Part shown: one piece after another, positions 10,641 through 21,603 of the stretch
How the letters are laid out: each line of letters opens with the position of its first letter
How positions within the stretch are numbered: the first letter of the stretch is position 1
Assembly (NCBI GenBank): GCA_020186115.1
Contig: WSYJ01000067.1
Span: 1-64,000, forward strand
Reading direction: 5' to 3'
DNA length: 64,000 bases
Source of the DNA: Histomonas meleagridis
Lineage: Eukaryota; Parabasalia; Tritrichomonadida; Dientamoebidae
The notes under the pieces: generated by a model
What the model saw: the letters and a program-made list of their open reading frames with translations, nothing else
What the model was told of the DNA's origin: nothing
Databases searched by the model: none
Program-made: the position numbers and the translations under genes

Positions 10641-10953
10641 TGATCAATAATTAAAAAACCGCTGACAGTTTAAACAACTTTTTGAATGTGATAACACAAT
10701 TTGTTAATTTATATAAAAGTGAAAAAAATGAAGATGAACTTGAATTGCTTTAACATATTCAAAATAATTAATAAACATTATAAAGTGTAATAGACTTGGA
10801 ACCACAATCAATTTTTATTTTTAATTTCTTCTGCAGAATTATCTTCATTTATAATTTTTATTTCGAAGATTCAAGTAAATTTTATTTTTAATATGTAAAA
10901 ATGTTTATTTTTTAGTGTGTGTATGTAAAAGTCATATTAATTTTTTTATTAAA
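10641..10953. other. Spacer with the I/LWEQ gene promoter
   Basis: 313 nt between two minus-strand genes. It holds the AACCGCT element (10657-10663) and CAGTTT beside it; the rest is AT-rich without visible features. Confidence 0.4.
10657..10663 (-). promoter_or_regulatory. Myb-like element upstream of the I/LWEQ gene
   Basis: AACCGCT on the plus strand, AGCGGTT on the coding strand, 17-23 nt before the ATG. A second half-type ACTGTC/GACAGTT lies immediately beyond. Confidence 0.45.
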
Positions 10954-12312
10954 TCAAAATCGTTCTCCTCTTCTCTGTCTGACAAATGCACCTGTTGGAA
11001 GTGCCAACAAGTCAGCGTTTAGAGGGCTTAGATTTAATTCGAATTTAAATTCCAACACAGGTTTTGGTGCTTGTTTTGCAAACGAAAATGTTTCATTAGC
11101 AGATGAAACAATCACATCATATTTGTCTTGTGGAGGAAGTGCATTCTGGCAGAAAACAGACACATCTGCTTCATTATCAGGGAGTATTAATGCAGGCCAA
11201 TCCTTTTCTGTTGGCTCGCCATAAATTGGTGAGTCGGCGACCGTTTGTATTTTGTGTGCGTTCTCAATTTTGACAGGTTTGATGTGAAAATGATCGGCAA
11301 GAAATGCTGAAATTGACTTCTCGGCATTACAGATCGAAGTAGGATATTTATCATCAACAAGAACACAATTCCTGTTTGGGTAACAAGAATCGTTCTTTGC
11401 AGAAAATGAAGCAGAAACTTGGACGACAGAAACTGATTCTGTTTCAAGAGCTTGAAAAGCTGGATGTTTGCTTGAACCTGAAATGTTGACTTGGATAACG
11501 ACATCTGCTTGTTGTGCTGTGATAGTGCTTGGATGATGTGTAATATCATCACCAAACGTAAAATCATCAAACGCATAAATAAGAAGATGGGAAGAAAAGA
11601 AACATGGAAGAGAGTTAAATCCAACAAAGCAGATCATATCGCATACATCATTTCTAAGACGAAGTGCTTCATGTGAAAATGATCCAAAATCAAAAACAAT
11701 GTAAATTTCGTAATTCCTGCTTAAAAGAGCTGAACACATAGCTTGAGTATGTCCATCAAAGCAGAATTTGTGTTCATCAAATTGACTTTGATTTTTGATT
11801 TGGATGAAATCAGGAGTTTCAGTTTTACGTGGGAAAAATGAAACTAACCCTGGGATGACAACAATTGGCTTGTGTTTGGATTCTCTGTATATTGATAAAA
11901 TTTTGATTAAAATTGGAATATCAAATTGTGTATCAGAGAAAAATGAAACCAAAGCTTTTGTAGGCTGAAGTTGAGTTTGTTCTAAACTGTGACTAACAAC
12001 AGTGCATTCTGAAGCTAAACATTGTGCTGCTAAATAGAGATAAAGACTGCTTGTTACACATGCAGATGAAAAGATACATTGCTTAGTTTCATTTAAATAA
12101 TTTTGGAAAGGACAATACTTGATAATCTTAATTCCAGATGGATAAAGTGGTCCAGAAAGTGATTTGGGGTATGTAGTTGTTGTCTTATCACAGATTTTTT
12201 CAAAGCTTAAAAAAAATTGAACTTCATAGCGATCATCGCTTCTGTATATAGTATTGAAGATATGAAATGCAGATGGATCTGCACCAATTATAACAATTTT
12301 TGTCCGATTCAT
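10954..12312 (-). CDS. Cyclic 2,3-diphosphoglycerate synthetase-like protein lacking a P-loop
   Basis: The 452 residues match the length of archaeal and bacterial cDPG synthetases. The start TKIVIIGADPSAFHIFNTIY with YPKSLSGPLYPSGIKI corresponds to the family's N-terminal Rossmann segment (GAxxxDFHxFN, YPxxLxGPLYP). Later, HLLIYAFDDFTFGDD, then HHPSTITAQQADVVIQVN, matches the family's DPxRPGHE...HPG...ADVVVIN stretch. Where family members have a GKS/GKT nucleotide-binding loop after about residue 120, this one reads VSFFSDTQFDIPILIK, so the ATPase site looks lost. cDPGS makes an intramolecular phosphate ester in thermophilic archaea; whether this protein has any enzymatic role is unknown. AACCGTT lies 12-18 nt upstream. 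A longer paralogue with a P-loop is at 41366-43570. Confidence 0.7.
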   Translation of the reverse strand: MNRTKIVIIGADPSAFHIFNTIYRSDDRYEVQFFLSFEKICDKTTTTYPKSLSGPLYPSGIKIIKYCPFQNYLNETKQCIFSSACVTSSLYLYLAAQCLASECTVVSHSLEQTQLQPTKALVSFFSDTQFDIPILIKILSIYRESKHKPIVVIPGLVSFFPRKTETPDFIQIKNQSQFDEHKFCFDGHTQAMCSALLSRNYEIYIVFDFGSFSHEALRLRNDVCDMICFVGFNSLPCFFSSHLLIYAFDDFTFGDDITHHPSTITAQQADVVIQVNISGSSKHPAFQALETESVSVVQVSASFSAKNDSCYPNRNCVLVDDKYPTSICNAEKSISAFLADHFHIKPVKIENAHKIQTVADSPIYGEPTEKDWPALILPDNEADVSVFCQNALPPQDKYDVIVSSANETFSFAKQAPKPVLEFKFELNLSPLNADLLALPTGAFVRQRRGERF

Positions 12313-12991
12313 CCCAATGAAAAAACCGTTACAGTTTTCACAACACTATCCTAAAAAGTGACATGGCAAAAATTTTTTACAATTTTGAACTTTCGCTTCA
12401 CTTTCATTACATTACGCTGAATTTAATTAAATCGTTTCTAAATCAATCTATTCATATTTTTAAAGGTTGCTATAAAACTCTACAAGGAACCTCTATTGAA
12501 ATAATATTTTCATCATGATATTTCATTTAAATATAAATAATTAATTCATATTTGCTAAGTTCGCAGCATATTTATTTTCATTTGTTTTATAATTTCAAAT
12601 ATATCATTCATTATATAATATATTTTTATATATAATATAATATGTCAGTTCCACACTCCAGAGTATTAAGTTGTTCAAGGGGTTCTTGCTTAAGTTGACA
12701 CTAATATTCATAGTCCACAGCAAAATCAGAATGTTAATAATGTAGTTAACCCATATGATAAAGTTGGCACTATAGTGGCTCAAGCACACAGTGCGACGTC
12801 AAATATAATGACAATGAACTTAATGATAATAAAAATAATATTGTAGATATTATAATATATAATAATTAATGTTTAATGACTTAAGCCATCAAAAGATTTT
12901 TTTTTATAAAATTAAATTTCAACATTTATACACAAAAAAATATTTTTTACAAATTTCCAACAACAAAACATCTGTTTAGAATAAAAACACA
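12313..12991. other. Intergenic region, nothing firm
   Basis: Contains the AACCGTT promoter element (12324-12330) of the preceding gene. A plus-strand stretch around 12700-12840 reads as a Gln/Asn-rich frame (VNPYDKVGTIVAQAHSATS) between stops, perhaps a very old gene remnant. No RNA gene seen. Confidence 0.35.
12324..12330 (-). promoter_or_regulatory. Myb-like AACGGTT element upstream of the cDPGS-like gene
   Basis: AACCGTT on the plus strand, within 20 nt of the start codon, followed by ACAGTTTTCACAACAC. Confidence 0.45.
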
Positions 12992-15073
12992 TTATGTCAG
13001 CCGTTCTGATATCTGCACCCAAATGTTTGCCAGCTGCTGTGAGAGAACGCCTTTTTCTTGTTTGATTTGCACTATTTTTCTCAAGAAGCCGATTATCGGC
13101 ATTAGTTCTCTTAAGTTGTTCAAGTTATTCTCCAAAATATTTATTGCGCCCATAGCGAACAGATCCAAAACATTTTGGTCGAATTGTTCCAACATTTTCT
13201 CGAATGTATTCACAATGCCTATTGACGACGCAGTTAATTCGTCATTATTAAAATGTTGTATTGCGATTTGTACCCAACTTTGTCCTAACTCAGATTGAAA
13301 CAAATTCGTTTTAGCATTTAATAAGTCGATTAATTTCCAAAAATTTTCATCGTAAAGAAAATTCATTTTCATTAATAAACTTGTGATTTGATTTATAATT
13401 TCTAATGTCTCTTTAAGTGTGAAGATAAAATCGGGCGAAAGAATTATTAATGATCGTAATAACAAACATTGAAGTGTCATCAGATGTGAATCTTCTTCAG
13501 GATAATTAAAGACAATATCTTTCATCCGATATATTATCAACCTAAAGTTCTCAATATTTAACATGTTCATTTTAGTTGTTAACATTTCTAATAATGTGGT
13601 ATCAAATAATAGGGTGCCCTGTGTTAAATCTGTTGTCAAATAACGGTTGAATACAACGTTATAAAAATCAATGAAACCGTCGCACTCAATTTTCTCTATC
13701 GGCTCCAAAAATTCACATATGATCTTTGAAATCCTCATTTGAAAACTGATATCGTCTTTTTGAATGGATTCATTGAATGCGCACAACATGTAACGAAGCC
13801 ATTCTGCATCTCTTGAGAAGTTATCATTAAAAATTTCTTCGAGTACAAACAATACTTTATCACGTACTCCTTCATCAATATCATTTACCATTGGTACTAA
13901 TAATTTTGCTAAAGATTCTGTAAATTCAGGTTTTGGATTTATAGAAATAAAGATACTATACATACATAATATAGAATCCCCTCTAAATTCATCATGTAAA
14001 TGTTCTTCTAAAAATCCCATGAAACTTAACGGTTTTGGGAGGTACCCAACGATCAACGATAGGACGCGCATGGTGTGCCCCGGATCAACACAAATTTGAA
14101 TGAGTTGAAAAAGTAGATTTGTGGCGGTTTCTTTGTATAGTTGAACTATTTCACTTAGTATTTCCTGTGCTAATGAAGAGATGCCAAAATCATATGGACT
14201 ATCTTCTCGATGTGAAAGATAGTTAAAAAGTTCTACAACAAGAGGCTGATGGAACGGGATGATATGGAACTCTGTCATAAGGTTAATAGCATCAAAAAGT
14301 AATGCATCATCTGCTGATTTCATATAATATACAAGACAATCTGCAAATTGAGGATTACCTGTCTTAATAAAGAAAAAAGAAAAAATACAGGAAGCTTCAC
14401 TAATGCCATTCTGATCAAATTTTGTGAATGACGTGAGAAGTATTGGGATAATTATGTTTTGAATGGATGTAATGTAAGCAAAGATTTGTTCATTACTATC
14501 TGCTTGTTCTCTGAACTTGTTGATGAGTGCCCATATAAGTGTTAAGGATTGAGAAGCTACTAGTGATTCTGAATTATTGGATAAAAAATTGGATATCGGT
14601 TGTAAAAAATCAATTGGTATTGGATAATTATGTTGAACTAATTCTATAAGACCATCAAGAGTATATAAAGCTGTTTTCTCATTTTGAAGAAGTGTCAAAA
14701 AAATGTTTTTTAAATTCGGAATCAATTGATCTCCAAAAGTTATTACCATTTCTGAAAGTAAAATTATAGCATGCTGAACTAAATCAGGGATTGATTCATT
14801 CAATATTTTGAATATTCCATCAAGAAAATAATTAATGTTTTGAACAAAATTCTCTGGTGAAATATTTTTTAGGTAACGCCTTAGCAAAAAGAGGGCGAGC
14901 TTCCTGTGCATTATACAAAAATTTGGTTCTGAGGAAATAGATATCAAATATAGTCCAAAAGAGGGAAGATTTTCGACAAAGTTTCGGAACTTCTCGTACA
15001 CAACGTGCTGATCTGCATTTAGTGATTGCGATTCGTTGAATAGTTCTAAGATGCTTTGTATGATTGCGTCCAT
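12992..15073 (-). CDS. Importin-beta/transportin-like HEAT-repeat protein
   Basis: A 693-residue all-helical protein. The N-terminal layout (IIQSILELFNESQSLNADQH, then YLISISSEPNFCIMHRKLAL, then RYLKNI) resembles the importin-beta N-terminal region of transportins: ESQSxD, xFxxYL, xAxxxLKNxI. The rest is a string of HEAT-like helix pairs such as VQHAIILLSEMVITFGDQL. Karyopherins of this class carry cargo through nuclear pores with Ran-GTP. It is shorter than typical members (about 850-900 residues), and the C-terminal cargo region is weakly conserved. It may instead be another ARM/HEAT adaptor. The ATG at 15073 was chosen because the similarity starts there. No AACNGTT element is obvious upstream, only TGGCCGATCAA. 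Confidence 0.55.
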   Translation of the reverse strand: MDAIIQSILELFNESQSLNADQHVVYEKFRNFVENLPSFGLYLISISSEPNFCIMHRKLALFLLRRYLKNISPENFVQNINYFLDGIFKILNESIPDLVQHAIILLSEMVITFGDQLIPNLKNIFLTLLQNEKTALYTLDGLIELVQHNYPIPIDFLQPISNFLSNNSESLVASQSLTLIWALINKFREQADSNEQIFAYITSIQNIIIPILLTSFTKFDQNGISEASCIFSFFFIKTGNPQFADCLVYYMKSADDALLFDAINLMTEFHIIPFHQPLVVELFNYLSHREDSPYDFGISSLAQEILSEIVQLYKETATNLLFQLIQICVDPGHTMRVLSLIVGYLPKPLSFMGFLEEHLHDEFRGDSILCMYSIFISINPKPEFTESLAKLLVPMVNDIDEGVRDKVLFVLEEIFNDNFSRDAEWLRYMLCAFNESIQKDDISFQMRISKIICEFLEPIEKIECDGFIDFYNVVFNRYLTTDLTQGTLLFDTTLLEMLTTKMNMLNIENFRLIIYRMKDIVFNYPEEDSHLMTLQCLLLRSLIILSPDFIFTLKETLEIINQITSLLMKMNFLYDENFWKLIDLLNAKTNLFQSELGQSWVQIAIQHFNNDELTASSIGIVNTFEKMLEQFDQNVLDLFAMGAINILENNLNNLRELMPIIGFLRKIVQIKQEKGVLSQQLANIWVQISERLT

Positions 15074-15239
15074 CTGAGATCAATTGATCGGCCATTTATA
15101 TGAAACAAAAAGTCAAAAATCAATGAACTCATTGAATATATTGAAAACAAATCATTTCTATGCAATTTGTAACACATTTATCTGAAAAAAAAATTGACAT
15201 GAATACCACTTTTATTATGGATATTCGAAAGCTCATGAT

Positions 15240-18200
15240 TTAATCTTTGGGTTCGTCTCTGCTGCTTGATGAACTGCTGGGTGATTTACCACCACCACCG
15301 CCGCCGCTTTTCTTCTTAATTACTACAATAACAACAACAACAATAATAATGATTACAATAACAGGAATACATACTGAAAGTGCAATTGTAGTCGCATTGG
15401 AACTTGAGCTAACTGGAACTGGACAATTGGCATATGTATCCCATCCTCCCTTTTCAACATTTAATACTTGTGCCTCATCTTTGTTTCCAAACTTAGTTGG
15501 ATAAAATGTGTTAGGAGTCATTATATAAGTTACTGATGAATTATAGAAAGCGTTGTTCTCAACATCGACAACTTCTTGCGTGTAAATATCATTATCATTA
15601 TGTGTTTTTCCTCTTTGAGGTATTTCGATACCTGGATAATAAACACATTGAAGTGATATACAATCTGAAAATGCATGTGATTTAATATTTCTGATATCAA
15701 CATTAAGTGTGACTGAAGAGAGACTGGTACAAGCGGTAAATGCAAAGTCGCCAATCTCATCAATAAGTGGGGAAAGTGTAATTTCGGTTAATGAAGTACA
15801 TTGAGCAAATGCAGATTGAGGAATAGTTGTTAGATTTTCTGGAAATTCAAAAGCAGTCAATGATATACAATGTGAAAATGCAGAGTCACCAATAGAAGTA
15901 GCACAGTTAGTTGTAATTGTTGTCAAATTATCACAATAAGAAAATGCACACACACCAATTTCTGTTACTTTATCAGATAATGAAATGGAAGTAATTCCAT
16001 AACATGAATAATATGCATAATCAGAAATTGTAGTGATATTAACTGGAAGTGCAGAATTGCCTTTGGCAGGTGGATGACATCTTACAATTTCCAAATTTTT
16101 ATCATAGACAATTCCATCATTGTTATAATTAGAAAATTTTGAATTGTTTACATGAACATTAATTGACTGGAGACTTGTACAAAATGGAAAAACAGGAGGG
16201 GACAAGGAATTAGTTGCTTGTGGTATTGAAATAGATGTGATTGAAGTACAATATCCAAATGCATAGGAACCGATGTTAGTAACAGCATCAGGGATTATAA
16301 ATGATGATAATGATATGCAGTAATAAAATGCATGATGTTGTATTTCATCCAAAGTTGAAGTTTCTATAAATGTAACTTGTGTTAAATTGGTGCAAGTAGA
16401 AAATGCAGATGCACCAATTTTACTGGTTGTATTTGAAATTATTAAAGTTCTCAAATTAGAGCAGTTATAAAATGCGGATTCAGAGATAGTACTAACCGAA
16501 CTTTGTGTAGAAATGCTTGTTAAAGAATAGCATTCATAGAACGCATATGATTTGATTGATGTAACTGATTCAGGGAAAGAATATGTTTCATTTCCACATC
16601 CTGCAGGATAGTACTGAATTTGTGCAATTTGCTTGTCATAAAGAACGCCATCATCTTGAGAATTTGAATGTTGTGCATTACCTTCTGAAACTTTGATAAA
16701 TTTAAGGCTTCTGCATGATTGAAATACTCGATCGCCAACACTAACAGAATCAGGAAGAATAATACTTACTAATGAAACACAATATCGGAATGCAAAATCG
16801 CCAATTGAATTTACTTCTTCGCCAATAATTATATTTTCCAAATGACTACAAAATTCAAAAGCATGTTGATAAATTGTTTGAATTTTATCCGGAACTATAA
16901 TATTTACAAATGAAGTGCAATTATAAAATGCAGATTCGCCAATTGAGGTAGTTTCTTCTGGAATAACAATATTCCTTAATGAAGTACATCCGAAAAATGC
17001 ATAAGGAGGAATTGAGCCAATTTGTACATTAAGAAGTATATTTGTCAGTGATACAGCAGATTCAAATAAAGCATTACCTAATAAAACAGATTGTTCAGAC
17101 TTTATTGCAACTGATTTCAATAAAGAACAATTACAAAATGCACTAGCTGAAATTGAAGTTATATAAGGTGGTACTTCATATGCATCTTTTTGTTTTGCTG
17201 CAGGAAAACAAATAAGTTGATTAGCTGTATGTTGTCTATAAAGAATTCCATCATTTTCATAATTATAATATCCTCCAATATTTTCATCTTCTACTTTTAT
17301 AGACTGAAGACTAGTGCAATAACGGAAAACATAATCTCCAATTGATTCTACTGTACTGGGAATTGTAATTTCTGGTAAAGAACTACAATGAGAAAAGGCT
17401 TCGTCAGAAATAGTTTGACCATTAATTGTGCTGCTGTGTATACCACAGTAATTTTCAATTATAACAGATACAAGACTTGTACATTGATAGAATGCTTGAG
17501 ATCCAATTAAATAAAATTGACCTGGAATTATAGTACTTACTAATGAAGTACAATTGTAAAATGCACTATCTTCAATGCGAAATTCTTGGTTAGAATAAGA
17601 ATCAGAATTACTTACAATGGTCAGTGACTGCATAGAATAGCATGAATAAAATGATTCGCTACCAATTAGTGTTGTTGAAGATGGAATCCAAATTGCTTGC
17701 AATGCATAACAATGAGAAAATGCATAATCACCGATTGTCTTTAATCCATATGAAAACTCAACAGTTGCTAATTTATAGCAATCTAGAAATGCTGACTCTC
17801 CAATACTATTAACATCACTTCCAAATGTAGCTGATTCTAAGTTATAGCAGTAAGCAAATGCATTTGAACCAATCGTAGTCATATTACCCACTAAGCTAAC
17901 AGTATGTAATTGTATGCAATATCTAAATGCACAGGAGTTGATATAATAAGCAATTCCAGTAGAAATTGAGTATAATGATAAACATGATTCAAATGCATAC
18001 GATGGAATATTAACTACATATGGTATTCCAATGCTATGTAATAAATAGCAATTTTGGAATGCATGAGATCCAAGGTATTTAAGACTTCCAAGACTTGCAT
18101 ATCGTAAGGAATAACATGTGTTGAAAGCATATTCTTTAATTTCGATAAGCGATGCTGGCAATGTAACTGATGTTAAACTATAGCAATATTGAAATGCTTT

Positions 18201-19241
18201 TTCATATATCGTATGAACACGACTTCCAAATGTAACTGTCGTTAGATTAACGCAATAGAAAAATGTTTGGGTTCTAACATGTGTAACTAATTCTGGAATA
18301 GTAATACTTGTCAAATTTAAACATGTGTCAAATGCATGTTCTCCAATTACTTCAATATTAGTTCCAAGTGAAATACTTTCCAATAATGTACAGTTATAAA
18401 ATGCATAATCAAGAATTAATCTTCCTTCTTGTTGAACAACAACATTAGTAAATGAGCAATTATAAAATGAGCGACTTCCAATTATTGAAACATTTGTTCC
18501 AAGTGTTATGTATTTCATATTGTAACAATTTTCAAATGCACTGTGACCAACAATTGTTAATCCATCACCAATTGTGAGATTGACCAAGCCAATGCATTCC
18601 TTAAATGCATTATTTCCAATTGTAATGACTGAATCGGGAATTATCAAGTTAATGATTGAAACACATTGTTCAAAGGCTGAATTTCCAATTTTAGTAACAT
18701 TTTTACCGATTGTAACAACTAATTCATCACACTCAGCAAATGCTTTGTCACCTATTGATATAGTTGAGTCTGGAATTATAACATTCCTTAAAACAGAACA
18801 GTTATAAAATGAATTGTGTCCAATCTTTTCAACGCCTTGAGCAATAGAAATAGTTGATAAGTTGGCGCATTGTTGAAATGCACAGTTTCCTATCGAAATA
18901 ACAGAATTTGGGATTGAAAGAGAAAGTATAGAAGTTCCCTCAAATGCATTGCTTCCTATCTTTTGAACATTTGCACCAATTGTAACAGTTGTTAAAGTTT
19001 TGATTGAGCTAAAAGCTGAAGAACCAATGGTTGTTACAGGTGTTCCAATTTCAACAGAAGTTAAAGAAGTAAAACTAGTAAAAGCACCAGCATCGATTGT
19101 AGTGATTCCACTAATTAATACTATCTCAGCTTCAGTATGGTTTTTCCTACTTTCGAACTCTTCTTTATTAGTGATTGTTAATGTTTTTGTTTCAGCATCA
19201 TATGATTGCAGTGTTAATGGTAAAAACAAGAGCAAAAACAT
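15240..19241 (-). CDS. BspA-like leucine-rich-repeat surface protein
   Basis: 1333 residues. A short signal peptide (MFLLLFLPLTLQS) is followed by about 50 repeats of roughly 23 residues of the TpLRR/BspA type, with consensus IGxxAFxxCxxLxxIxIPxx (for example IGNCAFQQCANLSTISI). A Cys in the FxxC position recurs in most repeats. A Ser-rich stretch precedes one transmembrane helix (about 1285-1308, mostly Ile/Val). The cytoplasmic tail is KKK, six Gly, then six Ser, ending RDEPKD. BspA-like proteins form large trichomonad families associated with adhesion and surface recognition, shared with oral and gut bacteria. Three embedded segments with NxxxDGILY/VLYDK motifs (around 675, 880 and 1065) interrupt the repeats at intervals. 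The frame is fully intact. The tail is unusually homopolymeric; its function is unknown. Confidence 0.92.
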   Translation of the reverse strand: MFLLLFLPLTLQSYDAETKTLTITNKEEFESRKNHTEAEIVLISGITTIDAGAFTSFTSLTSVEIGTPVTTIGSSAFSSIKTLTTVTIGANVQKIGSNAFEGTSILSLSIPNSVISIGNCAFQQCANLSTISIAQGVEKIGHNSFYNCSVLRNVIIPDSTISIGDKAFAECDELVVTIGKNVTKIGNSAFEQCVSIINLIIPDSVITIGNNAFKECIGLVNLTIGDGLTIVGHSAFENCYNMKYITLGTNVSIIGSRSFYNCSFTNVVVQQEGRLILDYAFYNCTLLESISLGTNIEVIGEHAFDTCLNLTSITIPELVTHVRTQTFFYCVNLTTVTFGSRVHTIYEKAFQYCYSLTSVTLPASLIEIKEYAFNTCYSLRYASLGSLKYLGSHAFQNCYLLHSIGIPYVVNIPSYAFESCLSLYSISTGIAYYINSCAFRYCIQLHTVSLVGNMTTIGSNAFAYCYNLESATFGSDVNSIGESAFLDCYKLATVEFSYGLKTIGDYAFSHCYALQAIWIPSSTTLIGSESFYSCYSMQSLTIVSNSDSYSNQEFRIEDSAFYNCTSLVSTIIPGQFYLIGSQAFYQCTSLVSVIIENYCGIHSSTINGQTISDEAFSHCSSLPEITIPSTVESIGDYVFRYCTSLQSIKVEDENIGGYYNYENDGILYRQHTANQLICFPAAKQKDAYEVPPYITSISASAFCNCSLLKSVAIKSEQSVLLGNALFESAVSLTNILLNVQIGSIPPYAFFGCTSLRNIVIPEETTSIGESAFYNCTSFVNIIVPDKIQTIYQHAFEFCSHLENIIIGEEVNSIGDFAFRYCVSLVSIILPDSVSVGDRVFQSCRSLKFIKVSEGNAQHSNSQDDGVLYDKQIAQIQYYPAGCGNETYSFPESVTSIKSYAFYECYSLTSISTQSSVSTISESAFYNCSNLRTLIISNTTSKIGASAFSTCTNLTQVTFIETSTLDEIQHHAFYYCISLSSFIIPDAVTNIGSYAFGYCTSITSISIPQATNSLSPPVFPFCTSLQSINVHVNNSKFSNYNNDGIVYDKNLEIVRCHPPAKGNSALPVNITTISDYAYYSCYGITSISLSDKVTEIGVCAFSYCDNLTTITTNCATSIGDSAFSHCISLTAFEFPENLTTIPQSAFAQCTSLTEITLSPLIDEIGDFAFTACTSLSSVTLNVDIRNIKSHAFSDCISLQCVYYPGIEIPQRGKTHNDNDIYTQEVVDVENNAFYNSSVTYIMTPNTFYPTKFGNKDEAQVLNVEKGGWDTYANCPVPVSSSSNATTIALSVCIPVIVIIIIVVVVIVVIKKKSGGGGGGKSPSSSSSSRDEPKD

Positions 19242-20780
19242 CTTATGCTGATAGTTTCACCAAAAAAAAAATGACAAAGGGAGTTGTTCACAAATAACTC
19301 ACAAACGCCAAATCCTTTTCAAAAAGCAATGTAAACTTCTAAAAATTGGGTGTGGACTATTTTTCTTGGGCATTCCATACGATCAACTAGTCAATTTTGA
19401 AGGTGTGTTGAAAGTTGAAATTAACCACCTTTGAATTCTAAAATTTGAGAACCTTCGTTCTAAAAAAAATACCAAATCATTTGTTTGACATATTTACACA
19501 AAGCCCTGGCCGCTTTGAAATAAAAAAAACGGTATCTGAACGATGTCGTTGTTTAGAACCTATTGTTCCAAATGCTTGGTGATCATTTATTATTCATTGA
19601 ATTTTAGGTTTCATCGTAGTTTTAATGCTTTTTTTGAATGAATAGTATACGAATGCAAATTTCCATTTCGAAAATTTTTGATTCTATAAATACATAATAT
19701 GAAGAAAATAAGGATCCGTGATGTAATGTTGTAAGTGAAATATAATATAGTTGGCTTTGACTGCAAAAAAACAAGTAATTTTTTTGAGGTCAACAAACAA
19801 AAACAATTTTTTCTGAAAAAGTTCAAATTTGAAAGCAATAAATTCTGCAGGGGTGGTTTCAAAACGTGTCAAGAATAGGACTTTTCAATAGTATTACGAT
19901 AGGAAAGAGGAGCCAGTTACATATTCTTTTTTTGTTCTTTCTGTTTTGAGTTTTTTTTTTATTAGTGGTTCATCATATTTGCTTAGATGTGAATTTTTAA
20001 ATTTTACAACTATTTGTTCGCCTTTATTTTTTACTTCCAATCTTATTTGATTGTTCTTCGTTGATTTGCCTCATTGTTATTTTTTTTCTTAGTTTTTTTA
20101 ATATATTTATAAGATTAATGTTATCCTCCAAAAGAAAGTGCAATTTTTTTTCTGTCAGAATACTTTAAATTCGCAATTTGATAAATTTATCTTAGTTTAA
20201 TATCCATTCCTCTTACTTTGTTTTGTCCTTTTTTATGTTTTGTTTACTTCCAACACATAACACTAAAATATAATGCACATCCAATAAATATTTAATATAG
20301 ATCGCTTTCATTAAATCCTAATTGAGTACCAGTAAACTAACAAGTAATTAAAGAACATAATCAAAAATATGAAAAATATATCAGAAAATCTACGAAAGTC
20401 AAATTAAAAGGCAAGTTCTTCTCAGTTGAAAAATAACATAACTCATTTTCAGAATGCTTTCTTCATAAAAAGTGTTCGTATTGGAAGGTAATATAGTGCA
20501 ATTTTTAGCATATTTAACAATTTGTAGAGAATCTAACAGAGTTTTTGGACAAAAATGTTTTTGTTTTTTGATAGCTGGTTCAACAATTTACTTGAAATTT
20601 TGAATTAAAATAATCTGATCAAATTTGCAAATTTTGACCAATTTTGGTAAAATCCATTTTGCAAAAAATCCAACACACATGTTTAAGAGTCGAAGAAAAA
20701 GAGTATACTCTTTACTCTATTTTATTTAAGTTCGCTGATTTATATAAATATAGTTGCTATGTATGGCAATACAAGCAACT
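19242..20780. other. 1.5-kb intergenic region
   Basis: AT-rich with poly-T and poly-A runs. Minus-strand frames of about 60-80 codons near 19611-19872 are Phe/Leu-rich with no family resemblance. I found no tRNA, snRNA or repeat. Confidence 0.4.
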
Positions 20781-21494
20781 TTAAAAGTAATATTGGTGAT
20801 AATTCATATTTTCTTGTTGGAAAAAGGGATCGCTTACTCCTAGGCTTGGGGTAAGTTGTGACAATTCATCAATTTGATATGCTCCATCAACATTAAATTG
20901 GTTAAATGTGGTGGGAAACTGTGATTTTTCACAAGCTAGGTTTTCTTTGGATGTTTTGTGACATGTGTGTCTTCGATGGGAATGAGTATGATGATGGCGG
21001 ATCTTTAAAGTTAAACTTCTGGGAAGTTGGCGTGCTACTGTATTTTGTATTGGAAGGGAATTTCTGTATTGCTCTTTAGGGAACGAGTTACATAGTTCCG
21101 GCTGTATTTGTTTAATTTCACAATCAACTAAAATTGATGCTACATGAGATGTTTTATGCATGAGAGGAATTTGAATTTGCGATTTACCGGAAGGTATTGA
21201 AGACAAATTTATTTTTGACTTTGCAAAAACAATGTTTTTATTATCAATTTGAGATTTAATATAAAAAGATAAAAACAAAAAAACATCATCCAAGTTATCA
21301 CATTTTAATCTAAAAGAGAATTCGTGGCTAATGATTGGTTCTGTAACTTTTATAGGAGAAGTGTTTGTATATTGTTTTGATCGATTACATGCAACAGAAG
21401 CAAAGAATGTGTCTTGTTTCAAGTTCGAAATGCCTTTTATCAATCCTTCTGAAATTCTTGCTGATATAAGGTTTAATTTAATTTCAGATTCCAT
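20781..21494 (-). CDS. Probable C2-like domain protein
   Basis: 237 residues. Residues 1-130 have the alternating beta pattern of a C2 domain: IKLNLISARISEGL, FFASVACNRS, SHEFSFRLKCDNLDDVFLFL, NIVFAKSKINLSSIP and SHVASILVDCEI. The clustered acidic loops that bind calcium in classical C2 domains are not evident, so this may be a non-calcium C2 protein. The rest is low complexity with a His/Arg-rich stretch (RHHHTHSHRRHTCH) and a Gln/Asn-rich tail. It starts 110 nt downstream of the stop of the preceding minus-strand gene. Family assignment rests on secondary-structure pattern only. Confidence 0.45.
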   Translation of the reverse strand: MESEIKLNLISARISEGLIKGISNLKQDTFFASVACNRSKQYTNTSPIKVTEPIISHEFSFRLKCDNLDDVFLFLSFYIKSQIDNKNIVFAKSKINLSSIPSGKSQIQIPLMHKTSHVASILVDCEIKQIQPELCNSFPKEQYRNSLPIQNTVARQLPRSLTLKIRHHHTHSHRRHTCHKTSKENLACEKSQFPTTFNQFNVDGAYQIDELSQLTPSLGVSDPFFQQENMNYHQYYF

Positions 21495-21603
21495 AAAATG
21501 GAAATGAAATTTATCCGCCCGATGAGTTTTTATTACATTGAAAATCGTTTTTTTTCAGAAGCAATAAAAATTCAATTATGTCGAAGACCAAGTTTTTCAG
21601 TGC

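Noticed and set aside
12604-12840. Possible gene around 12.7 kb
   Set aside because: Both strands have frequent stops and no ordered family motifs.
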